Shown: positions 18,229-27,828, numbered from the stretch's first letter. The stretch: DNA of 64,000 nt from Leptofilum sp965223525 (GCF_965223525.1 NZ_CBDCWX010000004.1:372001-436000), one strand, 5' to 3'. Notes: a model not told the origin generated them from the letters alone. Translations and numbers: made by a program.

Positions 18229-18974
18229 TCGGTTGGGTAGAGTACGGCCGTTAATTCCCCATGCACCTTTTCTGCCAATGCAACTGGGTCGTCTTCCGGG
18301 GTGGGATGATGTGGTTCCAGCGGGGCTAAATTCACCACAATTTTCTCTGGCTGGCTAGCCAATCGCCAGGCGGCCTTGAGCAAATTCTCCTTTCGATGCC
18401 AAATAGCAACTTCCAGATTGCTAAAGGTAGCAGCGATGGGCAAAAAGGCAAAACAACCCTGCGTTACAATCTCAAACGCGCCGTAGCGGAACGGCAGCAG
18501 CGCATCGCCAGGGCCGCGCTTGCCTTCCGGGAAGATGGTGATGGGTGGGAATGTTTCGACTTTTGTTAGCGCCTGGCGTGCTTCCTGGCGGGATTGCTTG
18601 TCGCCGCGCTGCACAAATACACAGCCAATGGCGGCGGCAATAATGCCCACTGCTGGCCATTCCCGAATTTCTGCTTTAGCCAAAAAGCGCGTGGGCATCA
18701 CGGCGTATAGAGCCAAAACCTCCACATAAGAGAGGTGGTTGGGGAAAAAGAAGCCATCAAATCCTTGCAGCTTTTCTTTTTCTGGGCAGATAACGCGCAC
18801 GTTCAATATCCACAAAATGGATTTTACCATGACCTGAGCCAGCCGCAGCGACAGGGGGACTTTTTTGATGGTTACGGGCAAAAAGGAGCCAATAATAATG
18901 AGAACAGCAAAAGAGGATAAGATGAGTGCAGAAAGTGAGAGCCGATAATATCCGCGAATAAATGACATGGGCAA
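18225..18974 (-). CDS. PlsC-like acyltransferase B with HX4E active site
   Basis: This paralogue of the next gene has the same layout: a membrane segment (about 12-32), the active-site block, FPEGKRG, then a tail with PTPEDDP. Its active-site box reads NHLSYVE, so the catalytic Asp of HX4D is Glu. Motif FVQRGDK and the FPEG motif are kept. The change may alter or weaken catalysis, and the two products could act as a pair or on different acceptors. The operon continues upstream with a PHP-domain gene whose stop lies 15 bases away. Confidence 0.78.
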   Translation of the reverse strand: MPMSFIRGYYRLSLSALILSSFAVLIIIGSFLPVTIKKVPLSLRLAQVMVKSILWILNVRVICPEKEKLQGFDGFFFPNHLSYVEVLALYAVMPTRFLAKAEIREWPAVGIIAAAIGCVFVQRGDKQSRQEARQALTKVETFPPITIFPEGKRGPGDALLPFRYGAFEIVTQGCFAFLPIAATFSNLEVAIWHRKENLLKAAWRLASQPEKIVVNLAPLEPHHPTPEDDPVALAEKVHGELTAVLYPTE

Positions 18975-18988
18975 ACCTTCAAAATACG

Positions 18989-20104
18989 CTACAAGAGATA
19001 GATGGGATTGCTATAAATCCAGCCGCGTTCCTGCCCTTTGAACGGGAGGGTGCATTCCACGCGATACGCGCCTGGTTCGGTGGGGATGTGGGTAAGATGA
19101 GTATCGTTGTCTATGCTGGCGACCAGCTTACCATGCCGGATGAGGCGGATGTTGCAGCGGGTGGGGGTGCTAATTTGCAGCGTTGCGCCCGCATCCAACT
19201 GAACAGCTTCGCCCATGATTCCTTTGCTTTTGCTGGCAGCACTAAAGCGAAACCCTTTCGTGTTGTGGGGCATATCGTACCCTACCCAACTATTGCCTTT
19301 GCCAATGGCGCGGAGGATCATCTGTTTGTCTTGGATGAGGTCGCCAGTTAACGGCCGTTCCAACAAAATGTGGGTATTCACAGCGCGGAATAGGTATTCG
19401 TAGGGGAAGATGATGCGCTTAAACGGCCCCATGCTCATGGGGGTGGCGTGGGCGTCGCTGTTGCCAACGGCCGTAATTCGTTTCCCTTGCGCCAATAACT
19501 CATCCCATAGTGCCAGCGTGCGCGGCTCTGGCCCTACCACGTACTTCTCTGGGTTAAAGGCGAGGCGAACGGCCGTTAGCTTATCGAGCAGTTCAATTTG
19601 TATGGGCAGCCTGTCTAAGGCGTGAACCAACGCGTTGATGAAGCTGGACATGTAGTTCCAGATTTCCAGACCGGTGAAATTTTCTACGGGCCAATCGTGC
19701 CAGCCCAGGTTGGGGTAGGGGAAGAGGCGGCAATCGTGTTCATGGGGATGAGCCAGGAAGCTGTAGCCGCCTCGTTCGTTGACGGCATCAATAAGCTGTT
19801 GCGGGTTGGGGGCGCAGGCGGCCAGTTCTGCCTCTGCGCCGTACACTAGCAGGTGGCTGGCTTGCGGCTCCCGCCGCACATTGTGGATTTCTTCGCCGGT
19901 GAGTAAGAGAATACGGCCGCTATCATCCCCGTAATACCCTTCCACCCCATTCACCCACACATTGTGGTCCGTCACGATGATGAAATCCAGCCCGGCGGCA
20001 ATTGCATCTTCCGCAATGCCCGCGTGCCATTTTTCCCCGTCGCTGTACAGGGTGTGCATGTGCATGTTGCCGACAGCGTGAAAATAACCGTCTTGTTTCT
20101 CCAT
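18989..20104 (-). CDS. PHP-domain metal-dependent phosphoesterase (CehA-like)
   Basis: The first PHP metal motif appears as NMHMHTLYSDG (about 13-23), the second in VTDHNVW (about 44-50), then TGEEI, then FLAHPHEHD, and a late GNSDAH. Together these supply the His/Asp/Glu ligands of a trinuclear-type PHP site. The last 80 residues are beta-rich and lie outside the catalytic domain. The family includes phosphoesterases and phosphatases with varied substrates. It is the first gene of a five-gene leftward operon with two acyltransferases and the DprE-like pair, so a phosphorylated lipid or sugar intermediate is a plausible substrate. Confidence 0.8.
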   Translation of the reverse strand: MEKQDGYFHAVGNMHMHTLYSDGEKWHAGIAEDAIAAGLDFIIVTDHNVWVNGVEGYYGDDSGRILLLTGEEIHNVRREPQASHLLVYGAEAELAACAPNPQQLIDAVNERGGYSFLAHPHEHDCRLFPYPNLGWHDWPVENFTGLEIWNYMSSFINALVHALDRLPIQIELLDKLTAVRLAFNPEKYVVGPEPRTLALWDELLAQGKRITAVGNSDAHATPMSMGPFKRIIFPYEYLFRAVNTHILLERPLTGDLIQDKQMILRAIGKGNSWVGYDMPHNTKGFRFSAASKSKGIMGEAVQLDAGATLQISTPTRCNIRLIRHGKLVASIDNDTHLTHIPTEPGAYRVECTLPFKGQERGWIYSNPIYLL

Positions 20105-20202
20105 TGCTCTCTTCCTCCGTCCACCATGATGGACGTCGCAATGCTATCATTTTCAACGCGGTTTTCCAAGTTCACGAGCCGTTGATTAGGAGGTAGATAG
20201 AC

Positions 20203-20233
20203 GAAAAAAGCCTCCTGCACCAGCAGAAGGCTT
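20203..20233 (-). terminator. Intrinsic terminator of the solute-binding protein gene
   Basis: Read leftward, the stem AAGCCTTCTGC/GCAGGAGGCTT (one mismatch) has a short loop and is followed by six T. It lies downstream of the gene ending at 20337. Confidence 0.8.
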
Positions 20234-20253
20234 CATTAAAATGCCAAAGTCTA

Positions 20254-20282
20254 AATAGGGGCGACTGTACGCCGCCCCTATT
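20254..20282. terminator. Second terminator-like hairpin
   Basis: The perfect stem AATAGGGGCG/CGCCCCTATT has a nine-base loop and a T-rich flank on the plus strand (TTTTATTT). Confidence 0.65.
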
Positions 20283-20292
20283 TTATTTGTGT

Positions 20293-20327
20293 GAGAATGG
20301 TTCACTTTTAAAAGCTGAACCATTCTC
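20293..20327. repeat. 12-bp perfect inverted repeat
   Basis: GAGAATGGTTCA and TGAACCATTCTC are separated by 11 bases, beginning ten bases after the stop of the binding-protein gene. This is the first of three consecutive hairpins for leftward transcripts. It could stabilise the 3' end of the message. Confidence 0.65.
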
Positions 20328-20336
20328 AAGTCAGAA

Positions 20337-22970
20337 TTACGGAGCAGTCACAAACTGGTAATCGGACAGGCTAGGCAGGGCTACCAGTTTCGAGACAGCG
20401 ACGACCTCAAGGCGGTTGGAGCCTTCGGCCAGGGCGTCGGTGGTTTCACTGCTTAGCACCACCTCCCACAGACCGTCCTCAACGGCCGTAGCCATGCCAG
20501 CTTCCACTTGCACGCCGGTTGAGTCGAACAACAGGTAGGTGACGCCCTCGATGTCGTCCATTGGGTATGCTTCGCCAAAGGCGTCAACGAAGACCTCGAA
20601 GACAGCTTCATCGCCAATGGTAACACGGCTGGGACCGTCAATTTCCACTTCGGCAATGGCCGGGTCTGCAAAACCGGCAAAGCGGTTGGCCGGGTCCGGG
20701 TGCGCTTCGTAGCGTTGCAGGATGGCCTGGCTCTCCACGGGGAAGACGCCTTGCAGGAAGTAGATGTTGGTGCCCAGATAGTAGTGGCCGTAGCGGCGGG
20801 CGAACTCAGCCAGATTGGCGTAGCGTGCTGCAGCCTCATCCTCGGTGATGAATTGGCTCAGGGTGGGGGCGTAGGGGATGAAGTTTTCTTCACTGGCTGT
20901 TGTCAGTTCTCCAGCGAAGATAGCCAGCGACGGACCGGCGATCATGTTGGTGCGCTCAATTTCGTTGGCTTCGGCCTTGTCGGGCGTGAAGGCGAAGCTG
21001 CCGTTACCCTCACCGCGCAGCATCAGCGACATGTTGTGCCAAGCCGCATCGCCAAAGCCGTAGGCTTCGCCGCCACCGGAACCGGGCCACCAGGTAATGA
21101 CCATGTTCTCAGCGTCCAGGCTGGCGTTATCGGCGTAATGCTCGATGACTAGCGGGTCGGTGGAGACGACGCGCACGCCCTTAAACGAGGAGAGGAACTG
21201 ATCCAGGGTGGGTACTAGGGATTCGTCGTAGTAGGGACTGTCGGGATTTGCCAAGTCGAAGGTGACGATCATACCCATCACGAAGTCGGCGGCACTCATC
21301 GGGCTGCCATCATGCCAAGTAATGGTATCGAACATATCTTCGGGATAGTAGCTGGTGCTCTTGAAAACGGCCGTTTGCGGTTCACTGTACACTTCGCCCG
21401 CCGTCAGGAAGACCTGATTTTCGGCATCCCAGGCAACCCAGGCGTCGTCAGGCACAACGATTTCCGGCGCGGTAGAGAACTCTACCCAGTCATAGGTGAC
21501 GCCAGCCGGGAAGTTTTCATTTACAACGACTTCGGCGCGCTCGAGGCGGCCAGGGATGCCCAGACCAGTATTGGGATCGGCGTAAACGGCCTGTTCACCG
21601 ACGGCACGTTTAACCATATTGTCGAACACCCAATTGGAGCCGCCAATCGGGTTCCACGGTTCGGTAAAGACGCTGGGCAGACCAATCGTCATAGAGCCGC
21701 CCACTTCGTCGGCAAAGCGCACTGTCTTGGCCCACAGACCTGCGCCGCTGACACCGGCCGCTAAGTCTGTGGAGACGGAGATGTTTGCATTGTACGGCAC
21801 TAATGTAGTACGGCTGGTCACCCAGACGCGCGTGGCCAGTTCGTTGGCTAGCGGTAGCGCCTGGCGGAACAGCTCGGCGCGTTCTTCCAGGTTGGCGAAA
21901 TCATTGTTGAACAGGCGCAGGGACAGCTCGTCCAGTTCGGGAGAGGGTTCAAAGACCTGCCACGACGGCCACGGCACGCCGCGTGGCGTGTAGTAGAAGT
22001 CGAAGTTGGTGCCGTCATCGCGGCCAATGGCGGTTTGGCTCCAGCCGCCGGTGTACCAGTTCCACTGGCATTCAGCCGGATCGGAGCTGATCCATAACGG
22101 ACTCAGTTCGCCAGAGGTGCGTTCCAGACGCTCCACCGTAAAGCCCAGATCTTCAAGCTGGTTGGCAAAGTAATTGCCAATTTCCAGACGGGTGTCCTCG
22201 ATCCGGATGAGACCGATGACGCTGACCGGTTCACCATTGTAGGTCCAGAGGCCGTCAACCAGTTCTGCACCTAATGCTTCCATTTCTGCGTTGACCACTT
22301 CGCGGGCGCGTTCGAGGTTGTAGGCGTATTCGGCTTCCAGGGCGCGAATTTCGGCGGCGAAGCGGCTGCGGTCGGCGCTGGCTTCGCGGATAACGGTGTA
22401 TTTGGGCACGGCTAGACCGGCATACAGTTCATCGGCGACGTAGTCGCGGTCAATGGCCCAGTTCATGGCTTCGCGGATTTGCTGATTCTGAAAGGGATTG
22501 AGGACGCTTTCGTCGGCGCAGGTGCCGTTGTTGAAGAGGATTTCATCGAAGAGGCCGAATTGGGTAACGGCCGTGACGTTGTCGGCGCTGTTAATGGCCT
22601 GTACTGCCGCCGCGCCGCCGATGTCGTCGGCGTACATGTCTATGTCCTCAGCCGCCAGGCGGGCCACGGCTGAATCCTGGTTGGGCTCCTCGACGAAGAC
22701 GATAGTGTCCAGCCAACTGCCTGTGCGATTCATCTCTTCTTCGCTGGTGGGGTCAACAAGCACTTCTTCAACAACTGTAATCGTTTCGCCTTCAACAACA
22801 CGGGTTACTTCAACTTCCACAGTCGTTGTGTCGCCTTCGACTTCGACAGTCTCGGTTTGGGTAACCACGCGAGTCACCTCGATTGTGGTTGGCTCGGCGC
22901 TGGTGCAAGCGGCGAGCACAAAGCCCACCAGCAGAAGCACAACGCCTATCATAAACCATTTCCGTTTCAT
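20337..22970 (-). CDS. Oversized peptide/opine-type ABC solute-binding lipoprotein, lobes apparently permuted
   Basis: The ATG at 22970 follows an AAGGAG site. An earlier in-frame start at 23000 is not needed. The lipoprotein signal ends in the lipobox LAAC (about residue 22). A Val/Glu/Thr-rich linker (about 25-75) follows. The remainder, about 800 residues, is of the SBP_bac_5 family (peptide, nickel or opine binding), which is normally near 500-600 residues. The blocks come in unusual order. 'DTIVFVEEPNQDSAVARL' and 'REAMNWAIDRDYV', normally late, occur at about 90-210. The normally early 'ITWHDGSPMSAADFV' comes at about 560, and the YYLGTN...Y block near 740. A C-terminal beta domain follows. 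There are no permease genes nearby. Three hairpins follow the stop. Confidence 0.8.
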   Translation of the reverse strand: MKRKWFMIGVVLLLVGFVLAACTSAEPTTIEVTRVVTQTETVEVEGDTTTVEVEVTRVVEGETITVVEEVLVDPTSEEEMNRTGSWLDTIVFVEEPNQDSAVARLAAEDIDMYADDIGGAAAVQAINSADNVTAVTQFGLFDEILFNNGTCADESVLNPFQNQQIREAMNWAIDRDYVADELYAGLAVPKYTVIREASADRSRFAAEIRALEAEYAYNLERAREVVNAEMEALGAELVDGLWTYNGEPVSVIGLIRIEDTRLEIGNYFANQLEDLGFTVERLERTSGELSPLWISSDPAECQWNWYTGGWSQTAIGRDDGTNFDFYYTPRGVPWPSWQVFEPSPELDELSLRLFNNDFANLEERAELFRQALPLANELATRVWVTSRTTLVPYNANISVSTDLAAGVSGAGLWAKTVRFADEVGGSMTIGLPSVFTEPWNPIGGSNWVFDNMVKRAVGEQAVYADPNTGLGIPGRLERAEVVVNENFPAGVTYDWVEFSTAPEIVVPDDAWVAWDAENQVFLTAGEVYSEPQTAVFKSTSYYPEDMFDTITWHDGSPMSAADFVMGMIVTFDLANPDSPYYDESLVPTLDQFLSSFKGVRVVSTDPLVIEHYADNASLDAENMVITWWPGSGGGEAYGFGDAAWHNMSLMLRGEGNGSFAFTPDKAEANEIERTNMIAGPSLAIFAGELTTASEENFIPYAPTLSQFITEDEAAARYANLAEFARRYGHYYLGTNIYFLQGVFPVESQAILQRYEAHPDPANRFAGFADPAIAEVEIDGPSRVTIGDEAVFEVFVDAFGEAYPMDDIEGVTYLLFDSTGVQVEAGMATAVEDGLWEVVLSSETTDALAEGSNRLEVVAVSKLVALPSLSDYQFVTAP

Positions 22971-23281
22971 AATTGATTCTCCTTTGGGTGTGTGAGACAT
23001 TTTTTTCGGGATTGTGCCGGGGCGGCGCTGAAGTGGCCGGCCTGCGCCGTTTCCGACACGCCTGCATTATAACTAAGTGGCTTAAAAGTGTCAATATAGT
23101 GACATAATAAGGTATTAAGCGTGTCTTTTTGGTATATTGAGGGTGCTTGTGGGCTGTACCAGGACGCCGAAACGTATCGTTTGGCAGCTGAAATAGCGGC
23201 GATGGGTGGGTGGAAACGGCCGTTTCTCATCTACCTAAACTTGCATAAAATACCTCGCGCCGGATAATCCCCAATCTGGCT

Positions 23282-24532
23282 ATGCTTTCACGATTATTGC
23301 AAAGACTCCGTACGGTGGTGCCGTGGCAGCGCACGCTGGCCATTATGTTTGTGGCTCAGTTGCTTACGGCCGTTGGCTTCTCCGTCATCTTCCCCTTTCT
23401 ATCCCTCTACGTGACCGACCTCGGCAGCCAGCGTGGGTTCAGTGTGGAATTTCTAGCTGGTGCGGTTTTCTCTGCTCAGGCGCTGACGATGATGATTGCA
23501 TCGCCGTTTTGGGGGGCGGTGGCAGATCGCTACGGCCGTAAGCTCATGGTGCAACGCGCGATGTTTGGCGGGGCAATCATCATGTTGCTGATGGGTTTTG
23601 TGCGCTCTGGCGAGGAGCTGGTGCTGCTGCGCGGTTTGCAAGGCATGATCACCGGCACGGTGGCTGCCTCCAACGCCCTCATCGCCTCCGTTGCCCCGCG
23701 TGAGCGCAGCGGTTACGCCATGGGGCTGCTACTCATGGGCCAAACAACGGGCATTGCCATCGGCCCGTTGATTGGCGGCGTGCTGGCCGACGCCTTTGGC
23801 TATCGGCTAACTTTTGTGCTGACGTCAGCATTGCTGCTGGTAGGAGGCTTGCTGGTTTCCAGAGGGGTCGAGGAGCATTTTGCCCCGCGTAAAAAAAGTG
23901 CCAAAGCGCGACCATCCATCCTAGCCGACTGGCGACACGTTTTTCAGGCAGATGGCGTGATTCTGGCCTATGCGCTGCGTTTTTTAGCCAATTTGGGTCG
24001 GGTCATCCTGACGCCTTTTGCACCGCTGTTCATCGCCACGCTGCTGGTAGACAGCAATCGGCTCAACACCGTGACCGGGTTGGTTATTGCAGTTTCGGCG
24101 GGGGCGGGGACGATTACGGCCGTTTACCTCGGCCGCCTGGGTGACAAAATTGGGCACGGGCCGGTGCTCAAATGGAGTGCGCTGGCGGCGGGGCTGCTCT
24201 TTTTGCCCCAAAGTTTGGTCACGACGGCGTGGCAGCTACTTATTTTGCAAGCGCTCACGGGCGCGGCGGCGGGCGGTATCATTCCTTCAATTAGCGCTTT
24301 GCTGGCTCGCTACACCCAGCCCGGTGAGGAAGGCAGCGTCTACGGCATAGACAACTCGATTGTCGCTGCTTCCAGAGCGGCCGCGCCGCTGGTTGGCTCT
24401 GGCGTTGCCTTTTGGTTTGATCTACGAGCGACCTTTGTGACGACAGCCGTTGTCTTTTTGCTAGTTGCCCTACTTTCATTTTGGCGGTTGCCCAGCCACG
24501 ACCCCGCCCCGCTGCCAAATTTGGGTGACTAA
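23282..24532 (+). CDS. MFS transporter, probable multidrug efflux
   Basis: This is a 416-residue major facilitator protein with twelve predicted membrane segments. Motif A appears between segments 2 and 3 as GAVADRYGRK, and a weaker copy, LGRLGDKIGHG, lies in the second half. The N-half shows GYAMGLLLMGQTTGIAIGPLIGG, typical of motif C antiporters of the DHA1 drug-efflux type. A basic loop near residue 205 (PRKKSAKARPS) separates the halves. It is a single gene between leftward units and has no SD sequence, so the start is by length and homology pattern. The substrate is unknown. Confidence 0.85.
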   Translation: MLSRLLQRLRTVVPWQRTLAIMFVAQLLTAVGFSVIFPFLSLYVTDLGSQRGFSVEFLAGAVFSAQALTMMIASPFWGAVADRYGRKLMVQRAMFGGAIIMLLMGFVRSGEELVLLRGLQGMITGTVAASNALIASVAPRERSGYAMGLLLMGQTTGIAIGPLIGGVLADAFGYRLTFVLTSALLLVGGLLVSRGVEEHFAPRKKSAKARPSILADWRHVFQADGVILAYALRFLANLGRVILTPFAPLFIATLLVDSNRLNTVTGLVIAVSAGAGTITAVYLGRLGDKIGHGPVLKWSALAAGLLFLPQSLVTTAWQLLILQALTGAAAGGIIPSISALLARYTQPGEEGSVYGIDNSIVAASRAAAPLVGSGVAFWFDLRATFVTTAVVFLLVALLSFWRLPSHDPAPLPNLGD

Positions 24533-24669
24533 GTAAGTACCTATCTGAATATTAGCCACAGAGAGTTTTGAGGCGAAGGTTCATTTCTTGAATTTCTCTT
24601 TTTCCTACTTCGGCTGGGCTCAGCACAAACCTGTGGTATTTGTTGGATAGATTCTAAGCTTGTTTGCGT

Positions 24670-24723
24670 AGTAAATCACAAAAGTATTTTGATGAAAAAT
24701 GGGCCGCGAAATTGTGATTTACT
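24670..24723. repeat. 12-bp inverted repeat with 30-base loop
   Basis: AGTAAATCACAA (24670-24681) and its complement (24712-24723) lie between convergent genes. The surrounding 24,533-24,761 stretch has no gene. It also holds a CACAGAG fragment near 24556. Confidence 0.6.
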
Positions 24724-24761
24724 CAAGTAAAAGCGGGAGAAATGGCTCTGTTTACTCCAAA

Positions 24762-26471
24762 TTACTTTCCTGCTTTTACACGGCGCAGGCTGGATTTAAC
24801 CTGCCGCCACCGCTTTTTAACCGGGTTCACATCTTCCGCCTCGATGGGGGAACGGCCGTACCGCGCTTCCAAAAACGCATCCGTCAGAGCCTTTACATCT
24901 TCTTCCGCTTCCGGCCAATTTTCTTTTAAATCCTCGGCAAACTCCAGGGGTGTTTCTGCTTTTTCACGCGCCACGCCTTTGTCTGAAGCGCGTTTAATGG
25001 TAGAGAGGTAAAAGTAGCGAATTTGTTCGCGGGGCGAAAGGGCATTGATGCGAATAAAACGCCAGGGGGGCTTGCTGCCATCTTCGCGCTCCTTTGGTTC
25101 CCGCTGCAGACGGGTGCGGACGGCTTGCTGCCAATCCTGCACCTGGCTACCTGCTTCGCGCCACCGAATTAGCAGCCATGCCAAAAGCCGCCGCCACCAA
25201 CTTTGCAGAACGGCCGTATTCATCGTCACCCCCCGCTCGCGCAAGAAAAAGCTAATCGCCATCACGCTCATCACGATGGCCACCGCCCAGAAGAGCGAAC
25301 TGGTGATGAGACCGACATCAATAGGGGAAGGTGGCAGGGCAGACGGGATAGGCATGGGGGAGGGGGTGGGGATAGGCGGAAGGGTCGGCTGCACCAAAGG
25401 CTCAGCGGTTTCAGGTTGCGGTTCCCCCGCAAACAGAGACAGGAAAAGCGCCAGCAGGGTGGAAAATAGTGAAATAATGAAGCCAGCAACGGCCGTTACC
25501 CCCAGCAAAATACCGTTTAAAATGTTGCTAATGGCAAAGGTGGAGCCAATGGGCAAAAAAGCAGCAATGAGGGCAATGCTGCCCAGCAGCCACAGCGTGT
25601 ACCGATGCCAACTTTTTTCTACCTGCCCAACGCGTTTTACCCCATTGATGAGCCAGCGGGCATTCATAGCTGCTAGTTGCGCCTGGCTAAGCAAAGTAAA
25701 TCCTGCCAAAAAATAAATGATCAAAAAGGTGAGTAGCTCCGGGCGCAATTCTAACCGGATTATGTTTAGCGGCGAGTCGCTGTTGATGTTAATCAGATCG
25801 AAGCCGCTCATTGAGGTGACCGCCGCTAAAATGACGGCGCCAATAATCCACAGGCGGAAAAACGAGAGAACAATTTCGCCACGGTTGGTACGCACTGGCT
25901 TGTCGCTGGCGCTCCGGTGGGAAGGAAGTTGAGAATAGTAATAAACTTCGGCCTGGTCAATTGACAGCTCTGTGTAGGTGATGCCTAAGCGAGTTGCCCA
26001 ATTCCAGGCGGCCAACGCAAGTATGCCACCCCAGATTAGTTTGCTATCTAAAAGCAGCAGCTGTGGTGAGCGCAAGATGGACGGTAAATCGGCCCACTGC
26101 GGCCAATTTCCAGCTATTACCCAAGTAAAAAGCCGCAGCAGCAAAAATAGCAGCAGCAGCTCGGCCGCACGGTAGGCTGTGTGGTTGAGCAGTCGTCGCT
26201 CTGGCTGTTGCAGCCAGAGGGTTGTGTAGCAGCCTTCTAGGGTGACAAAGAGGATGAAAAGGCTAAATGGCAACCAACCATCGCTTTCGGTAATGATTTC
26301 TGTAAGAACCAAGATGGCAGAAAAGAGGGCTGTGATAAGAAGTGAAATCAAGATTGGCTGAATGATGGTGCGGGACCATTTGTTGGTGATAAATGCCAGC
26401 CGGGGGTCATCTATTGACAAGAAAACATCTTGGGTCTTATCGGGCTGTCTTTCGGCAGCTTTCAGGCTCAT
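24762..26471 (-). CDS. Membrane protein with C-terminal DUF4129
   Basis: The protein has 569 residues and about eight to nine membrane segments in two groups (about 35-240 and 270-350), a Pro-rich loop (about 365-395) and another membrane segment near 400-420. The C-terminal cytoplasmic domain (about 470-550) matches DUF4129 ('SPREQIRYFYLSTIKRA ... TPLEFA'). It is third in a leftward operon with MoxR and DUF58, overlapping DUF58 by four bases (ATGA). Such operons usually also encode a transglutaminase, and DUF4129 is often fused to one; no transglutaminase is visible here. The role is probably cell-envelope assembly or a chaperone-linked pathway. Confidence 0.75.
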   Translation of the reverse strand: MSLKAAERQPDKTQDVFLSIDDPRLAFITNKWSRTIIQPILISLLITALFSAILVLTEIITESDGWLPFSLFILFVTLEGCYTTLWLQQPERRLLNHTAYRAAELLLLFLLLRLFTWVIAGNWPQWADLPSILRSPQLLLLDSKLIWGGILALAAWNWATRLGITYTELSIDQAEVYYYSQLPSHRSASDKPVRTNRGEIVLSFFRLWIIGAVILAAVTSMSGFDLININSDSPLNIIRLELRPELLTFLIIYFLAGFTLLSQAQLAAMNARWLINGVKRVGQVEKSWHRYTLWLLGSIALIAAFLPIGSTFAISNILNGILLGVTAVAGFIISLFSTLLALFLSLFAGEPQPETAEPLVQPTLPPIPTPSPMPIPSALPPSPIDVGLITSSLFWAVAIVMSVMAISFFLRERGVTMNTAVLQSWWRRLLAWLLIRWREAGSQVQDWQQAVRTRLQREPKEREDGSKPPWRFIRINALSPREQIRYFYLSTIKRASDKGVAREKAETPLEFAEDLKENWPEAEEDVKALTDAFLEARYGRSPIEAEDVNPVKKRWRQVKSSLRRVKAGK

Positions 26472-27751
26472 TGGGCACCCCCGACGTTATAAGGCCGTCG
26501 CCAACGATCCAAATCGCGCGGGGTATGCACATTGTAGGCGGCAAAGCCCAGCCGCCGGGCGCGTTCCCGCACCAAGCCAAATTCATGTGTTGGTTCTATG
26601 GCGATGAGGATGGGATTGAACCCGGCGCGCACCAGCCGATGCAAACTTTGGCACGTTTCTTCACTACCATTGGCGGTGATGGCCAAAATGGTGACGCCCC
26701 AGTTCAGGTGCATACAGGCGGTGCTGGCCCACTCGGTAAACCCAACTGTTTCTTCCGCTTCAATGCGAGCCAGTCGCTCCAAAATTTTAATGAGGTGAGG
26801 ACGGCCGTTCCGGGGCGGAATGGCAGCGGGCATGAAGGCTGCTGGCTCGGCCTGAATTTCGGCGTGGCTGGGGCGCAGCAGCCGCCCGGTTGCTTCATCA
26901 AAGCCGTGCTGCTGGCTGGCTAGGGGGTCAATACCGTTGGTGATGAGCCCCACACTTTGCCGCTGATTTACCAAATGTGCCGCTAGCGACGCTGCCACTT
27001 CGATGCCCCACTCGGCTACGTCTTTGCGATTGCCAAAGGTGTAGTCGGGCGTGTGTAAGTTGAGGAGGACGGCCGTTTCTAACGAAATCGCTGGTTGAAA
27101 CGTCTTCACCATCAAATGTTGGGTGTGGGCGCTGGCCTTCCAATTAATTTGTCGGATCGTATCGCCAGAGCGGAAGTCGCGGATACCCATTGGGCGGGCG
27201 GGGTCTTCAAACAGCCGCTGGTGGCTAGCGATGGTGCCAAACGGCAGGCGTGAGGGCAGCCCAAGCTGCGTCAGCGGCGTGATGCGCGGGTAGATAGTGA
27301 GGTGGTCGGCAGGCAAAAAGGCAACCTGCTCCGGATAAATGCCAAACAGATCACCCGTGGTGAGGCGAAGCGGGCCAAGTTGGTAATAGCCTCGGCGGCG
27401 GGCGATGATGGCGTATTGAAATTCGGCCTTTTCATCTCGGCTTAAAGAGACCACCTGATGCAGCGGTTCGCCATGTTTTAGCTGGACTGCCACGCTTTCT
27501 TGTAGCTGAATCCAGGGGATTGGGAGACGGCCGTTGTTCGTCAGCTCGATGGTTACAGGCACTACCTCGCCCCAAAACGCCTGGCGGTCATAAACGCGGC
27601 GGCTGGTCAAATTTTTGATGGCGCGGGGCATCAACCAACGTCCCCAAGCGTAAATTCCCACGCTCACGTAAATCACGTAGAAAATAAAATCCACGCGCAA
27701 ATAGAAGGCGATGAGCAACAGGATGATGATTAAGGCAGAGAAATTTCCCAT
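26468..27751 (-). CDS. DUF58-domain protein
   Basis: Two N-terminal membrane segments (about 5-40) precede a large soluble part. The DUF58 signature is clear near residue 200: 'DFRSGDTIRQINWKAS', followed by LMVKTFQP. Downstream is a vWA-like region. DUF58 proteins accompany MoxR AAA+ ATPases and are thought to be clients or partners in complex maturation. The ATG at 27751 is preferred to the frame's first start at 27799, because the extra residues are encoded by an imperfect intergenic palindrome (27759-27818). Confidence 0.82.
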   Translation of the reverse strand: MGNFSALIIILLLIAFYLRVDFIFYVIYVSVGIYAWGRWLMPRAIKNLTSRRVYDRQAFWGEVVPVTIELTNNGRLPIPWIQLQESVAVQLKHGEPLHQVVSLSRDEKAEFQYAIIARRRGYYQLGPLRLTTGDLFGIYPEQVAFLPADHLTIYPRITPLTQLGLPSRLPFGTIASHQRLFEDPARPMGIRDFRSGDTIRQINWKASAHTQHLMVKTFQPAISLETAVLLNLHTPDYTFGNRKDVAEWGIEVAASLAAHLVNQRQSVGLITNGIDPLASQQHGFDEATGRLLRPSHAEIQAEPAAFMPAAIPPRNGRPHLIKILERLARIEAEETVGFTEWASTACMHLNWGVTILAITANGSEETCQSLHRLVRAGFNPILIAIEPTHEFGLVRERARRLGFAAYNVHTPRDLDRWRRPYNVGGAQ

Positions 27752-27758
27752 TTGTTTT

Positions 27759-27818
27759 AGTGGCTGGTGGTTAATGGTTAGTTTAGACGCATAAACCAAT
27801 CACTAGCGACCAGCCACT
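27759..27818. repeat. Imperfect palindrome of TGGTTAATGG type
   Basis: Outer arms AGTGGCTGGT (27759-27768) and ACCAGCCACT (27809-27818) are perfect. Inner parts, GGTTAATGGTTAGT and AACCAATCACTA, are partly complementary. It sits between the MoxR stop and the DUF58 start. Confidence 0.6.
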
Positions 27819-27828
27819 ATCCCACTAT

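Noticed and set aside
24087..24350. Arg/Ser-rich frame inside the MFS gene
   Set aside because: This is an out-of-frame reading of GC-rich membrane-segment codons with no start signal.
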